Shown here one piece after another: positions 11,378 to 23,835 of a stretch of 64,000 bases of DNA (positions are counted from its first letter, which is position 1; each line of letters opens with the position of its first letter). Both the position numbers and the translations under genes were made by a program. Below the pieces are notes generated by a model. The model was not told where the DNA came from. It saw only the letters and a list, made by a program, of their open reading frames with translations, and ran no database searches. This stretch comes from Trichoplax adhaerens (Eukaryota > Placozoa > Uniplacotomia > Trichoplacea > Trichoplacidae). The DNA is taken from assembly GCF_000150275.1 (NCBI RefSeq), contig NW_002060959.1, positions 10,632 through 74,631 on the forward strand, written 5' to 3'.

Positions 11378-11985
11378 AAATAAGGATTAGCATCATATCC
11401 TATATCATATGTCGTAATCGTAATCTAGCTATATCCATTGTAAAAACAATGAAAAGCTCTATTTATAGTCCACAAATTACGGTAGATTTTCAATTTATAA
11501 GTTTGACAATCATGCAGACCAATGGTATATTAGAATGCACGGGTAATTGCAACTATAGAAACATTTTAATTCTCTCGTGGATTCAATACAATTTTAAGAG
11601 TACTGTATTATATTTCTTGCTAAGCTTGTTAAAATTTAGTTCTTAAAAGAATTTATTATACTGTACTTTAAGTTATGTTTGTGTTATATATTTAGCTATA
11701 TAGATACTTTATCGTGAGATAAATACGTTCCAACAAGTAATTATAATTTACAAAAATTAGCTACTGGAGTCGCAATGGACATGAAATTATCTTAAATCAA
11801 ACTTTTTGTATGATAATCATTAATAGTACAACTCATGTTCGTTATACTTTGCGAACCTTATATACTTTTACTTTTTATTGTCTATTAATTATCATTGCTA
11901 CTTCTCACTAAGTATATAACATCATTACATCTCAAACAATTAAAGATAAATTGACGCCTTTTGAGTAAGCATAATTGGCTCCTAA
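11378..11985 (+). repeat. Duplicated block, second copy (partner 4532-5131)
   Basis: Near-identical to 4532-5131, about 6.85 kb away, in the same orientation. It ends with the same decayed CARD fragment (gacgccttttgagtaagc). Confidence 0.92.
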
Positions 11986-12894
11986 TAACTCGTCATTACT
12001 GTTAAGAACTGCCCTGTGACGAGTAATATGTCTTAACACATACATACCGTAATCGTACTCATTTTACAACTACAGACATAACAGTTACTTTAACTAGTGC
12101 TGCATATAAGCGCTTCTTATACTAAGCTATATTACTCCTCTACGAGCAAATATCAAAATAGCATTGTTACAAGTCGAAATGTATAACGAGAAAAATGCTA
12201 AACTATTATAGAAAGTATACTATAAGTCTACTGATTAGTTAGTTTTCTTGACATCAACCTACAGTACGACTCTAAATACTGACGATCTCCTTTCGTTGGG
12301 AAGGACAGTGACACAATACTATTCTCTCTTAGACATAACTGAATCCAAACTTTGTTAAAAGTCAATCAATTTATAGTGAATGGAAATAAATATTAATTAT
12401 CTGTTTATAGATAATATTATTAAGCTATGCAGTTATCTATTAAAAGCATGAAAAACATCATAAATGACGGTATGTAAATGCATTCCTAGATAAATTTTCT
12501 GACGGAATTTATGATATCACAGCGTAACAAGTATATTAAATTGTAAGGCGTCAATTACATACCAGTGCAGCATTGTGTTGCGATATAAGTGTATAATAAT
12601 GACCAATCGATTAATTGCTCAGCTTTTTAGTAGTCTGTGTGCTAGTTGACATTTTGCCTAAACTAATGCTCAACAAAGAGTAATTTAATATTCGAATCTA
12701 ATTGTTAAGACAGTAGTGTAATTGCAAAGAAGAGCGATTATCGCTCTTCCATTGACAACTTCCAGAGTTAGTAAGAGAATTTAAATCTTTATAAGATTTG
12801 GTTAAATCAATCATTTACGATATACAAAATCGTAACTAGATATACGAAGAATACACTACATCGTAACTAGTGATTATAATTGGTTAAAGGCGTT

Positions 12895-13335
12895 TACACT
12901 TCATCCTAGATAACCCTAAAATCGATAGCCAAAGGACTTTGTCTCTTTGGCTGCGTATACAAATACTACAATTAATAGCTCAGTTAAGCCTGCACTGACT
13001 ACTAATAATCGAGGTAACTAGTATATTATTTCTATACTTAAGCTAAGTAAGGGCTCTTGTTAATTTATAATTTGACATTTTCATTACCGAGAGTAATAAA
13101 ATTTAACCATTTTAGCAATATCCTTCAAAATTACTTTTTACGAAGTTTACAGTCTACCTATAACAAAGTTGTTTTTAATTTTGGAAGAAACTTTGTACTA
13201 AAAGTTATCATAGCTAAACTAAAATAAATTACGATTAATTAATTGATGTTCTATCTTACTTGAAATTATCCCATTAGTAAGATTAGATTTGCTGTAAGTA
13301 AATAGCCGCTGCCGCTAACTGGATTTATATCGTAA
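12895..13335 (+). pseudogene. Decayed copy of the 108-nt linker exon and flank
   Basis: About 12903-13012 aligns with the linker exon at 29861-29968 (shared tracts ctacaattaatagctcag versus ctacaattgacagctcg and following bases) but the reading frame is altered. The flanks also match: 13195-13330 resembles 28935-29075. A still more decayed relative occurs at about 15890-16040. This marks an old copy of the three-Death-domain gene region. Confidence 0.6.
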
Positions 13336-14012
13336 CTATAGACTGCCGTTTGTCCATATATACACACTGTTTTAGTTGCTTGACTCATCGACATCTCTTA
13401 GGTATAAAATTTATTAATGAAATCAATAAATACAGTTATATTAGGGATTGCAACTGATAATTAACGATTATGAAACGACTTTAGTATTTTAAATCACTTT
13501 TAAGGAACTATTTTAGCATAGCGCTGTATTTATAATCATCAGCAGTCTAAATTGGCGAATGAGTCGCGTTGAACTTAAGATTCTTAATTCTGCTATCCTT
13601 ACAATATAACTTGTTAGTTACTCGTATAAATGGCACCATGTATGCAGTAAATATGACTGAGCTTTCTCGCTATCCCCAATACACTGTACTAATACATCAA
13701 CATTGAGCTATAGTTACTACCTATTTCTGTGAATTAGATTAAAACTTTGCTATTGCTTTATTAATTGATTGATTTGAAAAAATAATGTAATCGAAGGTTA
13801 CTATAAATTTTAAAACTTTCTAACATGTATCAGAAGCATCAGTTTACATCAAATATATTTTGCGCTATTTTTCTTAATCATTACCTCTTAATAAGTAGGA
13901 ATATTTTAAGCATTTGCGCGAGTAATAGCAAAATAATTATTAATGAATAAGATACTAATTTTTCGACACAGCTTATCCGAAAATAATTACGCATCCTCGA
14001 CCACCCATCTCT
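13336..14012 (+). repeat. Dispersed block, copy 2 (partner 1490-2165)
   Basis: Collinear with 1490-2165. The match ends at cgcatcctcgaccaccca, just where the inverted CARD copy begins. Confidence 0.85.
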
Positions 14013-14039
14013 ACTAGGCCTATACGTAACAATTTAATA

Positions 14040-14835
14040 CTTACCTCTACTGAAGTTTACCACTGTTATTTCCCAATATGTTACAGCATTGCAAAACTCA
14101 TCAAAGGCTCTATCGCTACACTCAGGCAGAATATCCAATAAATTGTAAACTTTTCTATAAAACTAAATTAATTAATTACGATAACTGCTCTCCGACTACA
14201 AAATTTATTCTTGCAATAAATAAACAAACTACTAATTTAGGTTGCCATTGCATATTAGAATAGAATATTGTTTAACAGTTACTGAACATGTACTATATAA
14301 AAACTCCTTACTCAAAAGCCGTCAATTTAGATTTGATTGTTTGTTTGTGTGTTAGCGATAATGATAGCGTCTGATTTTTGGTATGTTCTCAGTCAACTGA
14401 AGCGAGATCGGCAGCTAAGCTTCCACGTGAATATCTACCTTTATTCTGATTTCTTACCACCTTACATACTGTACAATACAGTACCTATACTGATCTAGTA
14501 TGGAATAGAACTAGTGCCGTTAAGCTCTGATAAGGTTGCAATACAACCGATATGAATACAATACAAGAAATCATATAATTAGATACAGAGACGCTAGTAA
14601 ATCCGTCACATTGTGGTATGACGTTAATATACTCGCTCCAAGTAAATATTCACATATTGGTGAGATTTGATGCTAACATTTTTGAGCAAGTTAACATACG
14701 ACTGGCTCTTAGGATTTTACGATGTTCTTGAGTCACTGATCCAGAGAACGTTTTGGGTGGCTTATCTAAAATATTAAATAGATGTTTAAGTTCGATAAAA
14801 GCTACAGTTTTGATAGAAGCTGCATCTGCTGCTCT
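14040..14835 (-). pseudogene. Inverted, interrupted CARD gene copy
   Basis: Read on the minus strand, 14835-14610 matches the 5' part of CARD exon 1 and its upstream sequence (2228-2440). After an interruption, 14345-14040 matches the exon 1 end, the intron and CARD exon 2 (2440-2745). The start ATG is replaced by ACG, and exon 1 has a frameshift where LLARK should be read. The segment between 14345 and 14610 contains, in plus orientation near 14535-14580, a remnant of the 63-nt linker exon. Exon 2 retains an open frame with LLDILPE and AFDEF. The copy is therefore broken at exon 1 but young enough to align easily. Confidence 0.8.
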
Positions 14836-14903
14836 TTCGCGCTAATCTTAATTACAAACGATTGTATTTAAGATTAACGCTTTATACTCCGATTATAGCT
14901 TAA

Positions 14904-15010
14904 CCATGTGATCCATGATAATCCCATTTTCTGGTAGAAATAACAATAAAGCGATTAGAGTAGAGAATAGTACGACAACTACATGATGAATCTAGATTTT
15001 CAATTTATAG
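14904..15010 (+). repeat. Direct copy of the sequence after CARD exon 2 (partner about 2788-2892)
   Basis: Shares tagaaataacaataaagcga and surrounding bases with 2788-2892 in the same orientation, next to the inverted CARD copy, so this locus is a mosaic of direct and inverted pieces. Confidence 0.8.
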
Positions 15011-16414
15011 TTTTGTTATACTCAACTAAATCAATAAGCGGTAATTTCAGATTTTTATGTCCAAAACGAGTACCGGTAATTAATAATATACCTTTTTGTA
15101 ATGGAGTAAGTACAGCTTTTTCGAAGCTTAAGTTTTAAAGGGTACGATACGCTTACTGAATAGAAATTGTTGTCATTTATTATTCAATTAATTTATCAGG
15201 TAAAGGACTTTCTCATGTAAAATTGATACTAGATTCTAGTATAATATATTAAATCGCATACGATAGTCATTTGAAATGTAATTTAATTAAATTAAATTAC
15301 TTCGCGGTATATAATAAATTATATAAGAGGCCATTTCTTTGCTTGACCTAGTATTTATAAGTAGCCTTTAATTATAATTATTTTAACAATTGTGAATCTT
15401 ATTCAAATCAAAAAGGAGTTGATTTTAAAGGCATTCAACGACACAGGCAATTCTATTTAAAGAAACGTTTCGATATTTTCTGGAATTTGTTGTAACTTTA
15501 TAAACATATCAGTACTTATTCTAGGGTAACCTCGATAATATTCAGCTATTATATGATTTTTTTAGGCAAAATAGTGGAACCAAATAGAAAGACATAATAT
15601 CTTAAATCTGTTTATTTAGTAAGAGAATAGTAATTAAATTCATGAAAAGATCGTACTTTTCTATATTATTTATTTACGACTGAAAGATAAGCACATCATT
15701 CCTTCATTAAATTGAATTAGAAGTAAATAAAAATACTTTATCTATACTTATATTCCTTACGAATTAGAAAGAGATAGATTGAAATCCAGTGCAAAGAATC
15801 ACCATTTGCCATTAGCATTTGCTTGTTCACTTTAGACAAGATATCAATCATAGAGTCTAAAAATTGAGCTACTGAATTGCAATGATCATTCTTCATTCAA
15901 GTTAACACAAAGACCGATAGCTAAAGTGCTACAAAAGCTTTTTCAATCCAGAATGTAAATACTGCAACTCATAACTTGATCAAGCCTGTTGAGACTATTG
16001 CTAATTGAAGCACTAAAATATTATTTTCTGCACTTACGTCATCTTAGGAATGAGATTGTATTATACACTAAAAGTGAATTTCCAGTGATATATCATTGAA
16101 GATTACTTTCACCAAGGGTTATGATATTATTTGTTATCCTATAATGTCTGTAGCCATAGAGCTATTAGTAACTATAATAGCGTACAGTAATAATACTATA
16201 TAGAGATATTAATGCATTGTTCTAGAAGTTACAGTAATCACAATGAAGTCATTATACTTACGGCAATATTTTGAATTTACTTCAATGTTTTAATATTCTC
16301 CTTTAAGCTCCTCTATATGGCTTAATTGTATAATGTAAGGGCCATTTTATAAATGGCATTGTTTATGTATTATATTCACTATATTCAAAGTTTTCTGCCA
16401 AATATACAATTTAG
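15011..16414 (+). other. Gene-poor stretch
   Basis: Apart from a heavily decayed linker-exon relative near 15890-16040 I see no supported exon, RNA gene or element here. Confidence 0.5.
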
Positions 16415-16512
16415 GTGGCCGCATGGTGATTGGACTCTCTCTGTCAATAGTTATTATTATCCTGGGAATTTTTATTAGCCTGTATTTTAGAGGAAGCATT
16501 AATTATTTTTAA
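16415..16512 (+). CDS. Possible terminal exon encoding a transmembrane helix
   Basis: Acceptor acaatttag at 16406-16414 and phase-1 reading give GGRMVIGLSLSIVIIILGIF continuing to a short tail and TAA at 16510-16512. About 20 hydrophobic residues followed by YFRGS look like a single membrane span with a short cytoplasmic end. The phase matches the adaptor-gene exons upstream, so it could be a membrane-anchoring last exon, but no neighbouring exon could be linked to it. In AT-rich DNA a hydrophobic frame can arise by chance. The clean acceptor and the phase are the reasons to list it. Confidence 0.3.
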
Positions 16513-18343
16513 AAGTTTTAGTTTTCCGTCATTATCGAATTATGCAGTATTCTACATGCCATTCCATATTTTAAAATATTTTGCAAGTTGTATCACCGAA
16601 AGGTGTTGGACATTAATTGTAGAGTAGCCATATTTTAAGTAGAATAATTCGGATTGTACAAGGTAATGATGTTCTATTTTAAGAAAAGTGCTCTGTTTGA
16701 TGACTCAGGTCTGATTGTAGTTAATTATGTTATCATTAATAGATTTAACGAAATGTATTTAAGGTTTACGTAGATGAGCTTACCATAGAGAGAGGCTGTA
16801 CTTCACTTTGAGCTCGGAATACTTTGGATTTTAGACTAGGTTCCTTCAGTAATTAATTATTACTCTACTATTCCTAAAACCTTGTAATAAAAATCTTTTC
16901 GAAAATTCTATTTGACTAAGACAGTTTTTTGTGCGATAATTTTATTACACTTATCAGCAACGGAATTTGAGTTATGAAATGGAAACTGGTAAAGAAAGTT
17001 ACAGTGTTAGGTGAGTGAAAGGAACTCGCGGCATAGCATGAAAAAATAGCAGGAAGGAACAGATATTGAACCTCTGCTTGTCATTATTTTCTAGCTCGAC
17101 TTGCTTTTGCAATTGCCGCTAACAATTGGCATTGCCAATCTGTCGATGAAATTAGACCGTATCATCCAACATCAATTTATTCATATATGTATATGATTCG
17201 TGATACTACATGAGTCACGTAGGAAATCTTGTATAGTGTGAAAAGTAATGTAAAGGTTATTGGAGAAACTGTATCGTAAAAATATAAGACAGATTTAATA
17301 GGAAGTATAAATCTGTAAGCGTAAATCTGTTTATGTGATCGTAAGGTGGTAAAAGTATAAGTACAGAATGGAGGTAGAATGCTAGAGAAGGATTAATGTA
17401 AAATTATACCAGTCGAAAATAAAGAACTGCTCAGAAAGGCTACAAAACTAGAAAACTATTCACATAATATCAAACATTCATTCGTAAAGTATATGATTTT
17501 TCCTTTATTACGTATATTGTAATCTCATCGTATTCCAATATCACCCTAAAATCTGACAGCTATTAATATGCATATACACGTATGCTAACCGCGGTAACTG
17601 CAATATTCGATTCGCGTAGATCTGTTCTTTACTGTAAATTTACGATGTTAATAATATTCTTCCTGTCGAAATAGTTCATTGAAATCATAATGAATTGATG
17701 CAAAAACCAGAAAATTAGATTTTCAACACATTTAGGATAAAGATAACAATTATCATCTACAATTGCATTTAACGCATTTCTCTGATCATTTAGTTGATAT
17801 TATGCTTTCGATCACCTCATTCATTATCAAATATTATCTACAGTAGATAGTCCGCCATTCAACAAGCTCCAGCAATTAGATGGATATAAAAAACTAATGG
17901 TGTTACATTAAGCATTCTAACAGTTATATCGAAAGCAGATAAACAGTTAGCAATGAATAAAATTGAAGATTTTTATTGAAATATTCGTATCAGTAATACA
18001 GGCCTGATTTATTCTCTTATATTAAGAAATGTTCAATATTTCGATACATTCGTGGAATATGGATTTAAGTTCACATTTAATTTTTATAAGGATTTATTAT
18101 ACTGCACCAGCAGGTATGTTTGTGTCATATATTTAGTTGTATAGATACTTTAGCCTGATATCAATCCATTCCAACTAGTGATTTTAATCTACAATAATAC
18201 CGTTACTTTTAATTAGTATTACTTACAAACGTTTCTTATACTATACTATATTAATCCTCTAGGAGTAAATCGCCGTAGGCGTATGACACAATTTAGACAA
18301 TCTCAGTTTAATTTTTAAAATTTCTCTGAGCTGCTTACGTTCG
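16513..18343 (+). other. Gene-poor stretch before the assembly gap
   Basis: No exon recognised. About 18070-18210 is a diverged member of the dispersed family seen at 3540-3660 and 4790-4900. Confidence 0.5.
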
Positions 18344-19174
18344 NNNNNNNNNNNNNNNNNNNNNNNNNNNNNNNNNNNNNNNNNNNNNNNNNNNNNNNNN
18401 NNNNNNNNNNNNNNNNNNNNNNNNNNNNNNNNNNNNNNNNNNNNNNNNNNNNNNNNNNNNNNNNNNNNNNNNNNNNNNNNNNNNNNNNNNNNNNNNNNNN
18501 NNNNNNNNNNNNNNNNNNNNNNNNNNNNNNNNNNNNNNNNNNNNNNNNNNNNNNNNNNNNNNNNNNNNNNNNNNNNNNNNNNNNNNNNNNNNNNNNNNNN
18601 NNNNNNNNNNNNNNNNNNNNNNNNNNNNNNNNNNNNNNNNNNNNNNNNNNNNNNNNNNNNNNNNNNNNNNNNNNNNNNNNNNNNNNNNNNNNNNNNNNNN
18701 NNNNNNNNNNNNNNNNNNNNNNNNNNNNNNNNNNNNNNNNNNNNNNNNNNNNNNNNNNNNNNNNNNNNNNNNNNNNNNNNNNNNNNNNNNNNNNNNNNNN
18801 NNNNNNNNNNNNNNNNNNNNNNNNNNNNNNNNNNNNNNNNNNNNNNNNNNNNNNNNNNNNNNNNNNNNNNNNNNNNNNNNNNNNNNNNNNNNNNNNNNNN
18901 NNNNNNNNNNNNNNNNNNNNNNNNNNNNNNNNNNNNNNNNNNNNNNNNNNNNNNNNNNNNNNNNNNNNNNNNNNNNNNNNNNNNNNNNNNNNNNNNNNNN
19001 NNNNNNNNNNNNNNNNNNNNNNNNNNNNNNNNNNNNNNNNNNNNNNNNNNNNNNNNNNNNNNNNNNNNNNNNNNNNNNNNNNNNNNNNNNNNNNNNNNNN
19101 NNNNNNNNNNNNNNNNNNNNNNNNNNNNNNNNNNNNNNNNNNNNNNNNNNNNNNNNNNNNNNNNNNNNNNNNNN
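18344..19174. other. Assembly gap (831 N)
   Basis: A run of N. The apparent open frame across it is an artefact. Confidence 1.
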
Positions 19175-21180
19175 TTATTCATTATTATACATCAAAGTTC
19201 TTACTCAAGAAAAAGAAAGATGAATTTCAGAAATCATCAAATAAATTGTGTAATTTTGTTAAACCAACGAAGGAATCGAAAATCAATTCGATCTCCAATT
19301 AATTAAGATAACGTAGTGTAACTCGTAAAGTAGCTTAAGCTTACGATTATAAGATTATGCAAGAATACCTGAAGTTTTAGATTTGCTTATAAGATCATGC
19401 AATTTTCCCTTTCTTGATAGTACAATAAATATTTAGTTTAACTTACAAAATATCACATATGGATAATACAATAAAGTTTAGTTTTAATTGAGGAAGTCGA
19501 TAAGTTAGTTGATAACAGATGATTATTAGTGATTAGCAGTAGATTGCAAGTTATGAGTTCAATCGGATATTTTAGTAAATAGCTTTTAGAATACAGTTTT
19601 GATTCTTAGCGTGAGTATTCTATCTTCTAAGACTCGAATCTAAGTTTGGTAGATTAAAGAGTGTTTAGAGTTAGTCGCTTAGATAGTTAAGACTACTTTA
19701 GAGGAAAGGATCCCGTTCATTTTCGTGTTGCAATCTCGGTTGTGGCAGAAGATGTGTTGGCCTCCCTAACAATCCTAAGCCAAGATTTTTGGGGCAACCA
19801 AATAAGAATTAAACTACTGCCTAGTGGATACGGATTATGAATTTGCCAAGTGTATTTTATCTCCTCGCCATCTTACTTTAATAATTGGTTACTAACACAA
19901 CACACGTAATCGTATCGTAAGAGTTTCAGAGCTAAATGAACTATATTTTAGGGTATTTTAAGTTATAAAATATGCATACTTGAACTGCAGGCGCTTTTTT
20001 TTGTAGATCTGTAATATTATGTTTTGTTAACTCGTCACTGCAACTAAATATACTCTTACTGACCTTTAGTTTTAGTTCGTATTTTACAAAATCACTATAA
20101 TGATGATACGATCGTGTTATGTAGTTTTTACATTACGTTAAAACTAGTCGATTGGAATAACCAGCATTGCTATAGTTCATTTACCCACGCTTCTATAGCC
20201 AATTAAGAATGGATTAAGAACGAGCTCTATTAGGATTGAAATTATTCCCTTGAAATACAGTGTAATTGGCGATTAACACATTGCAAAGCCTACACTACTA
20301 CACACTGAAGGTAGGTCTCATTTTATTAATGAAGAAAATAGCATCATCGAATAAAGTATAACTACTTTTTCCATAATGTTTCTATAAGCCGAATTCAAAT
20401 TTCTTGGAAAGATACTCTCTACAGCTGGAAACATCACTTCAGTACCATACATCCTATGTTAATAGTCAATCTCAATTTGTTGGTATAAAAGGGCTGCAAG
20501 ATTTTGCAACGTCTACAAGCTAATTACACAATTGTGATAAGCTTAATTCCGCCACTTTTTACTGCTTTGCTGGCTATGTATCCCCCTAATTTTTTCGAAC
20601 ACAGTCATACTTGTCAGCACTCAAGTGCAGCAATCAAGTAGTATGGTATCTTGAAATGACACCAAATCATCCACAGTGACCCTCGACGATGCCTATTTCA
20701 CGCTTTGCAAATTAAGACTAGTTTATTGTGTTAGAGGTATTAAAAATATCACTCAAACAAGTAACTCATTCTTCTAGGGAAAAATCGTTATATAATGCCA
20801 CCTTAATAATCATGCTGTCGGCTGTATCTAACATGGAGCCCATTACAAGATTGTAACTTTTATCTAATTAAAGTTTCATTTTAAATCTAGACTTGCAATT
20901 ATAAAATTCAGGAACAATAAAGGGGAGCTTTCGTAACCGTTTAGCCTAAGCATATTTAAATAGTCAAGCGTAAACGGTATTTCAAGTTCACCTGCTTAAA
21001 ATCATCTTTGAAGTAATATACAAGTATGACTGCATGAGTACAATTACGAATATCATGTTTTTACCCTTTGGAATTATCTTTGCAACATAATAATTGCAGA
21101 AAGTATTATACCTTTTTTTTAACGTCTATCTTCATTTAAAATCTTGGAATCACGTGTTGAAATGCAATAGTTGTAATCAT
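19175..21180. other. Gene-poor stretch; possible decayed 3' part of the GST copy
   Basis: No intact exon. On the minus strand near 20600-20700 a frame reading TVDDLVSFQDTILLDC, followed by a DKY pattern, is reminiscent of the C-terminal all-helical domain of glutathione S-transferases, which would fit the broken GST upstream. This is weak. Confidence 0.25.
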
Positions 21181-21369
21181 TAAACATCTATTAGAACATT
21201 TTCAACGATATCATCAAAGGTATAGATAGAATCTGTATCAGATCTAATTGAAATGGTTGACACGTAAACCAATGAAAGCGCCGAACAACTCTCTAAGAGT
21301 TTGTATTCAAGATTATTGAAATCATAAAAAAAGCGCAAGAGCTTTAATAACATAAAGCATGAAATATAC

Positions 21370-22037
21370 CTAGTTCTTTAGCCAGATAGACAGCAATAGC
21401 ATGATTTCGACATAATATGCGATCATCGACTTCCAATACAGGCAACTGGAAAACGGAAATTTAATTTCTACATAAGTTGGATAACATATTGAAAGTTAAA
21501 GTGCTCATTTGCTGATCATCTTCCTCCATTGATCTACATCACGTTAATGTCAAACAGTAAAGATATCATGTTGATTAACATCTAGTTTAGAGTGTTAGAA
21601 TTCTTTGATCATTTCCAAATTCTTTCAGGTTATTGATGAAAAAACAAGCAACTCATTTTCAACTGTTAATCGTGGTGTAAGTAAGCTGCAACTGTATCTA
21701 CAAGCAAACAACCTGGTATTGAAATTGGTTGACTACAGTAAATCATCAAAGCTGCAGCCTAGCCTAGCTTGCAGTATTGCGACTACGATTGGCTGATCAT
21801 GGTAGTACCATGACAGGCTATTCCGTTTAAGCTTCTTATACTAAAACAAACATGGTCGACTCCGACAACATTGCACTCTGACAGCAGCAGATGGTAAAGC
21901 AAGACTAACCTGCTTTAACGGATTTCCATTCCTCCATGGTCAAGCCACGAAATTGATAGCCAACATTTAGCTAAAGCAAACATATAATGATAAAACTCAC
22001 CTCGTCCTTGGAAAAACGTCAATTTATACCTTGGCAT
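21370..22037 (-). pseudogene. Sigma-class glutathione S-transferase-like copy, frameshifted
   Basis: Minus-strand exon 1 (22037-21910) starts MPRYKLTFFQGRGEF and, after MFALA, shifts by one base into NVGYQFRGLTMEEWKSVKA, then a phase-1 donor. Exon 2 (21467-21370) opens in phase (E-IKFPF), then needs a one-base correction to read QLPVLEVDDRILCRN followed by HAIAVYLAKELG. Together these give the thioredoxin-fold N-terminal domain of sigma-type GSTs: the Y-x-L-T-x-F-x-G-R-G start, the EEW segment, and the PVLEVD cis-proline loop that binds glutathione. Two single-base breaks at conserved places suggest a pseudogene. Sequencing error is the alternative. The helical C-terminal domain is not recognisable in intact form downstream. 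Confidence 0.68.
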
Positions 22038-22228
22038 GATTGCAAAAGTGGAGAACGAGCTAGGCTGTCGACTCCTGGAACTTTGGATTGGCAAAACTTT
22101 GATGATGCAGACTTGCTACAAGCTGGAGTCGGGACAGGGACTACTATCCGATATTGATTTTGCAGCTTGTTTACTTCCGAACTGAGGGTACTTTACTATA
22201 CTCTTTTTTATCTTCGACAGTATGCAAC

Positions 22229-22750
22229 TGTTACGGAGCCATGCTCCGAAATATTAATTGCTAAGTTAATTAAAATATCTCATTTAAATTATTGTTTGCT
22301 CCAGTAGCTTATTAGATATTAATGTTTATTCATAAGTACTTGTTCATTATTGTTGACATGTCGGAGCTAACACGTTTAGTCTGTAAACGTTAATCAATAA
22401 CACCTTAAGTGTAAGATCAATTACTTTGCAGAGCCTTGAGGCTCTAGTTGCTATACTAGGATATGCATACTGTACAGTGTAAGCCGCTATTTCAAGAATA
22501 TTCACAAGTGTACCATCGGCGAGACTATAAAAAGCGGAGCACTAGCTTAGCTTCTCAGTTCCAGCTAGTCATTTGCAGGATCTTGTGACTATTATTGCTA
22601 AGAATATTCTTACGTTTATCTTTAGTACATTTTACGACTAAGGTTAACGAAAATAAAGTAAAGTGTTTAAACCTATTACTCAATAGTAGTTTTTTTGTGT
22701 AGCTGAGAGTTCGTTCAACTACGATAGGTCCCTAAGTTAGTTTGGAACAC
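22229..22750 (+). mobile_element. Candidate solo LTR (Ty3/gypsy-like ends)
   Basis: Begins TGTTACGGAGCC, a start common in gypsy-type LTRs, and could end near ggaaca at 22749. It has a strong TATA motif (ctataaaaag, about 22524-22533) and, about 120 bp later, AATAAA at 22652-22657, the order expected for U3-R-U5. Local stems cggagc-cat-gctccg and agagcc-ttga-ggctct are present. No second copy, gag-pol frame or clear target-site duplication was found, so this may instead be a promoter region. Confidence 0.33.
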
Positions 22751-22822
22751 AAGTACTAGTGAAGATAGTGTTTAAGACCCGGTTTCTTGTTACAAAGAAG
22801 AAGATTTGTAACAGCAACTCTG

Positions 22823-23004
22823 CCATGTTGACTAAAGTATGGAAAGTTTTATCCCTTTTTGACGATAGAGTGCTGCCTGCCGGATCAAGAGCGAAGGCAA
22901 TGTATACTTCGCCCTTGACTAATATTGAAGAAGAGCAAGGTAATAGAGCGACATATCTTTTTGTTGAAGGATATAAGCAAAATAACTGTCAGCCTTTCAT
23001 CTAG
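22823..23004 (+). CDS. Small open frame of unknown function beside the LTR-like segment
   Basis: A frame of about 60 residues starts MLTKVWKVLSLFDDRV and ends at TAG 23002-23004. It lies 70 bp after the candidate LTR and could be the start of a degraded element protein or a chance frame. No family recognised. Confidence 0.15.
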
Positions 23005-23224
23005 TTTTAACCACACAATACTGTCTTACATGTAAAGAGAGGAGACAACAGGGCGATAGCTTATTTTGCATAACGCTCAGCTGTTGACACTAACTTACCT
23101 ACAAGTGTAGAAAAGACAGCCAATGGATTCAATGCTGTCTGCTCTCTTATGTGTTCCTGGCTCTACTACAATCATTTTTGATGGATGGGTACTGCAGTCA
23201 AAGAGAAACCCTATACCAGCCACC

Positions 23225-23835
23225 CTACAATTATCTAGAACTTACTAAACCTACAGCATATCAACCCATATAAAAAATATTAAATTTCAGTATCCATGTA
23301 CGAAATCTGTTATAATATAAAGTAATTGAATTGTAGCATTAAAAAAGGATATCTTAAATAAAATTTATAAGTAATTATCGTCCACCACCATGTTCACTAA
23401 TTTTTTGTGCAATTGAAAATGATAGCTATACTGTAGTTAATGATTCCATTTTACTTGTTAAGTACAACTATTTCCCTACTAACAGAAAGTACATCAGAGC
23501 TTGCAATAATCGATAGGGTCGGCTAGCCAACTAACATCAAATACTGCTACAATAATGATGAAGGTGTTATGACTTAGCACATCGAAATCTAATTTGTTAA
23601 ATTTATCAATTTTCTCCAGACATTTACCTTTATTGGATAAATGTTTCGACGAATGTACTTATAAAATTTAGTCATACGCGTAACGAAAACTTATCAGTCC
23701 ATAACACTTTGTTTATTCAGCAATTGGCGAAATTAAGCATTTAGCTTTATGATAGATGCGAAGTTATGAGTTCTGATATGTGGACAGCGCCTTTATACTG
23801 CTCCATGATGACATGAATCAGAATACATATAACAG
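23225..23835 (-). pseudogene. Displaced copy of the FASN 3' end and downstream flank
   Basis: About 600 bp matches 33205-33800 in the same orientation, with substitutions and small indels. The match covers the FASN 3' flank and the last 60-70 bases of its coding sequence (from the stop region to about 33800), then ends; no other FASN domain is seen beyond. It is a truncated duplicate, probably not expressed. Confidence 0.88.

Noticed and set aside
12724-12751. Small palindrome gaagagcgat-t-atcgctcttc
   Set aside because: It looks like a terminator stem, but this is eukaryotic DNA and there is no associated gene or RNA.
18259-19182. 307-codon open frame on the minus strand
   Set aside because: It is almost entirely the N gap; only about 30 real codons remain.
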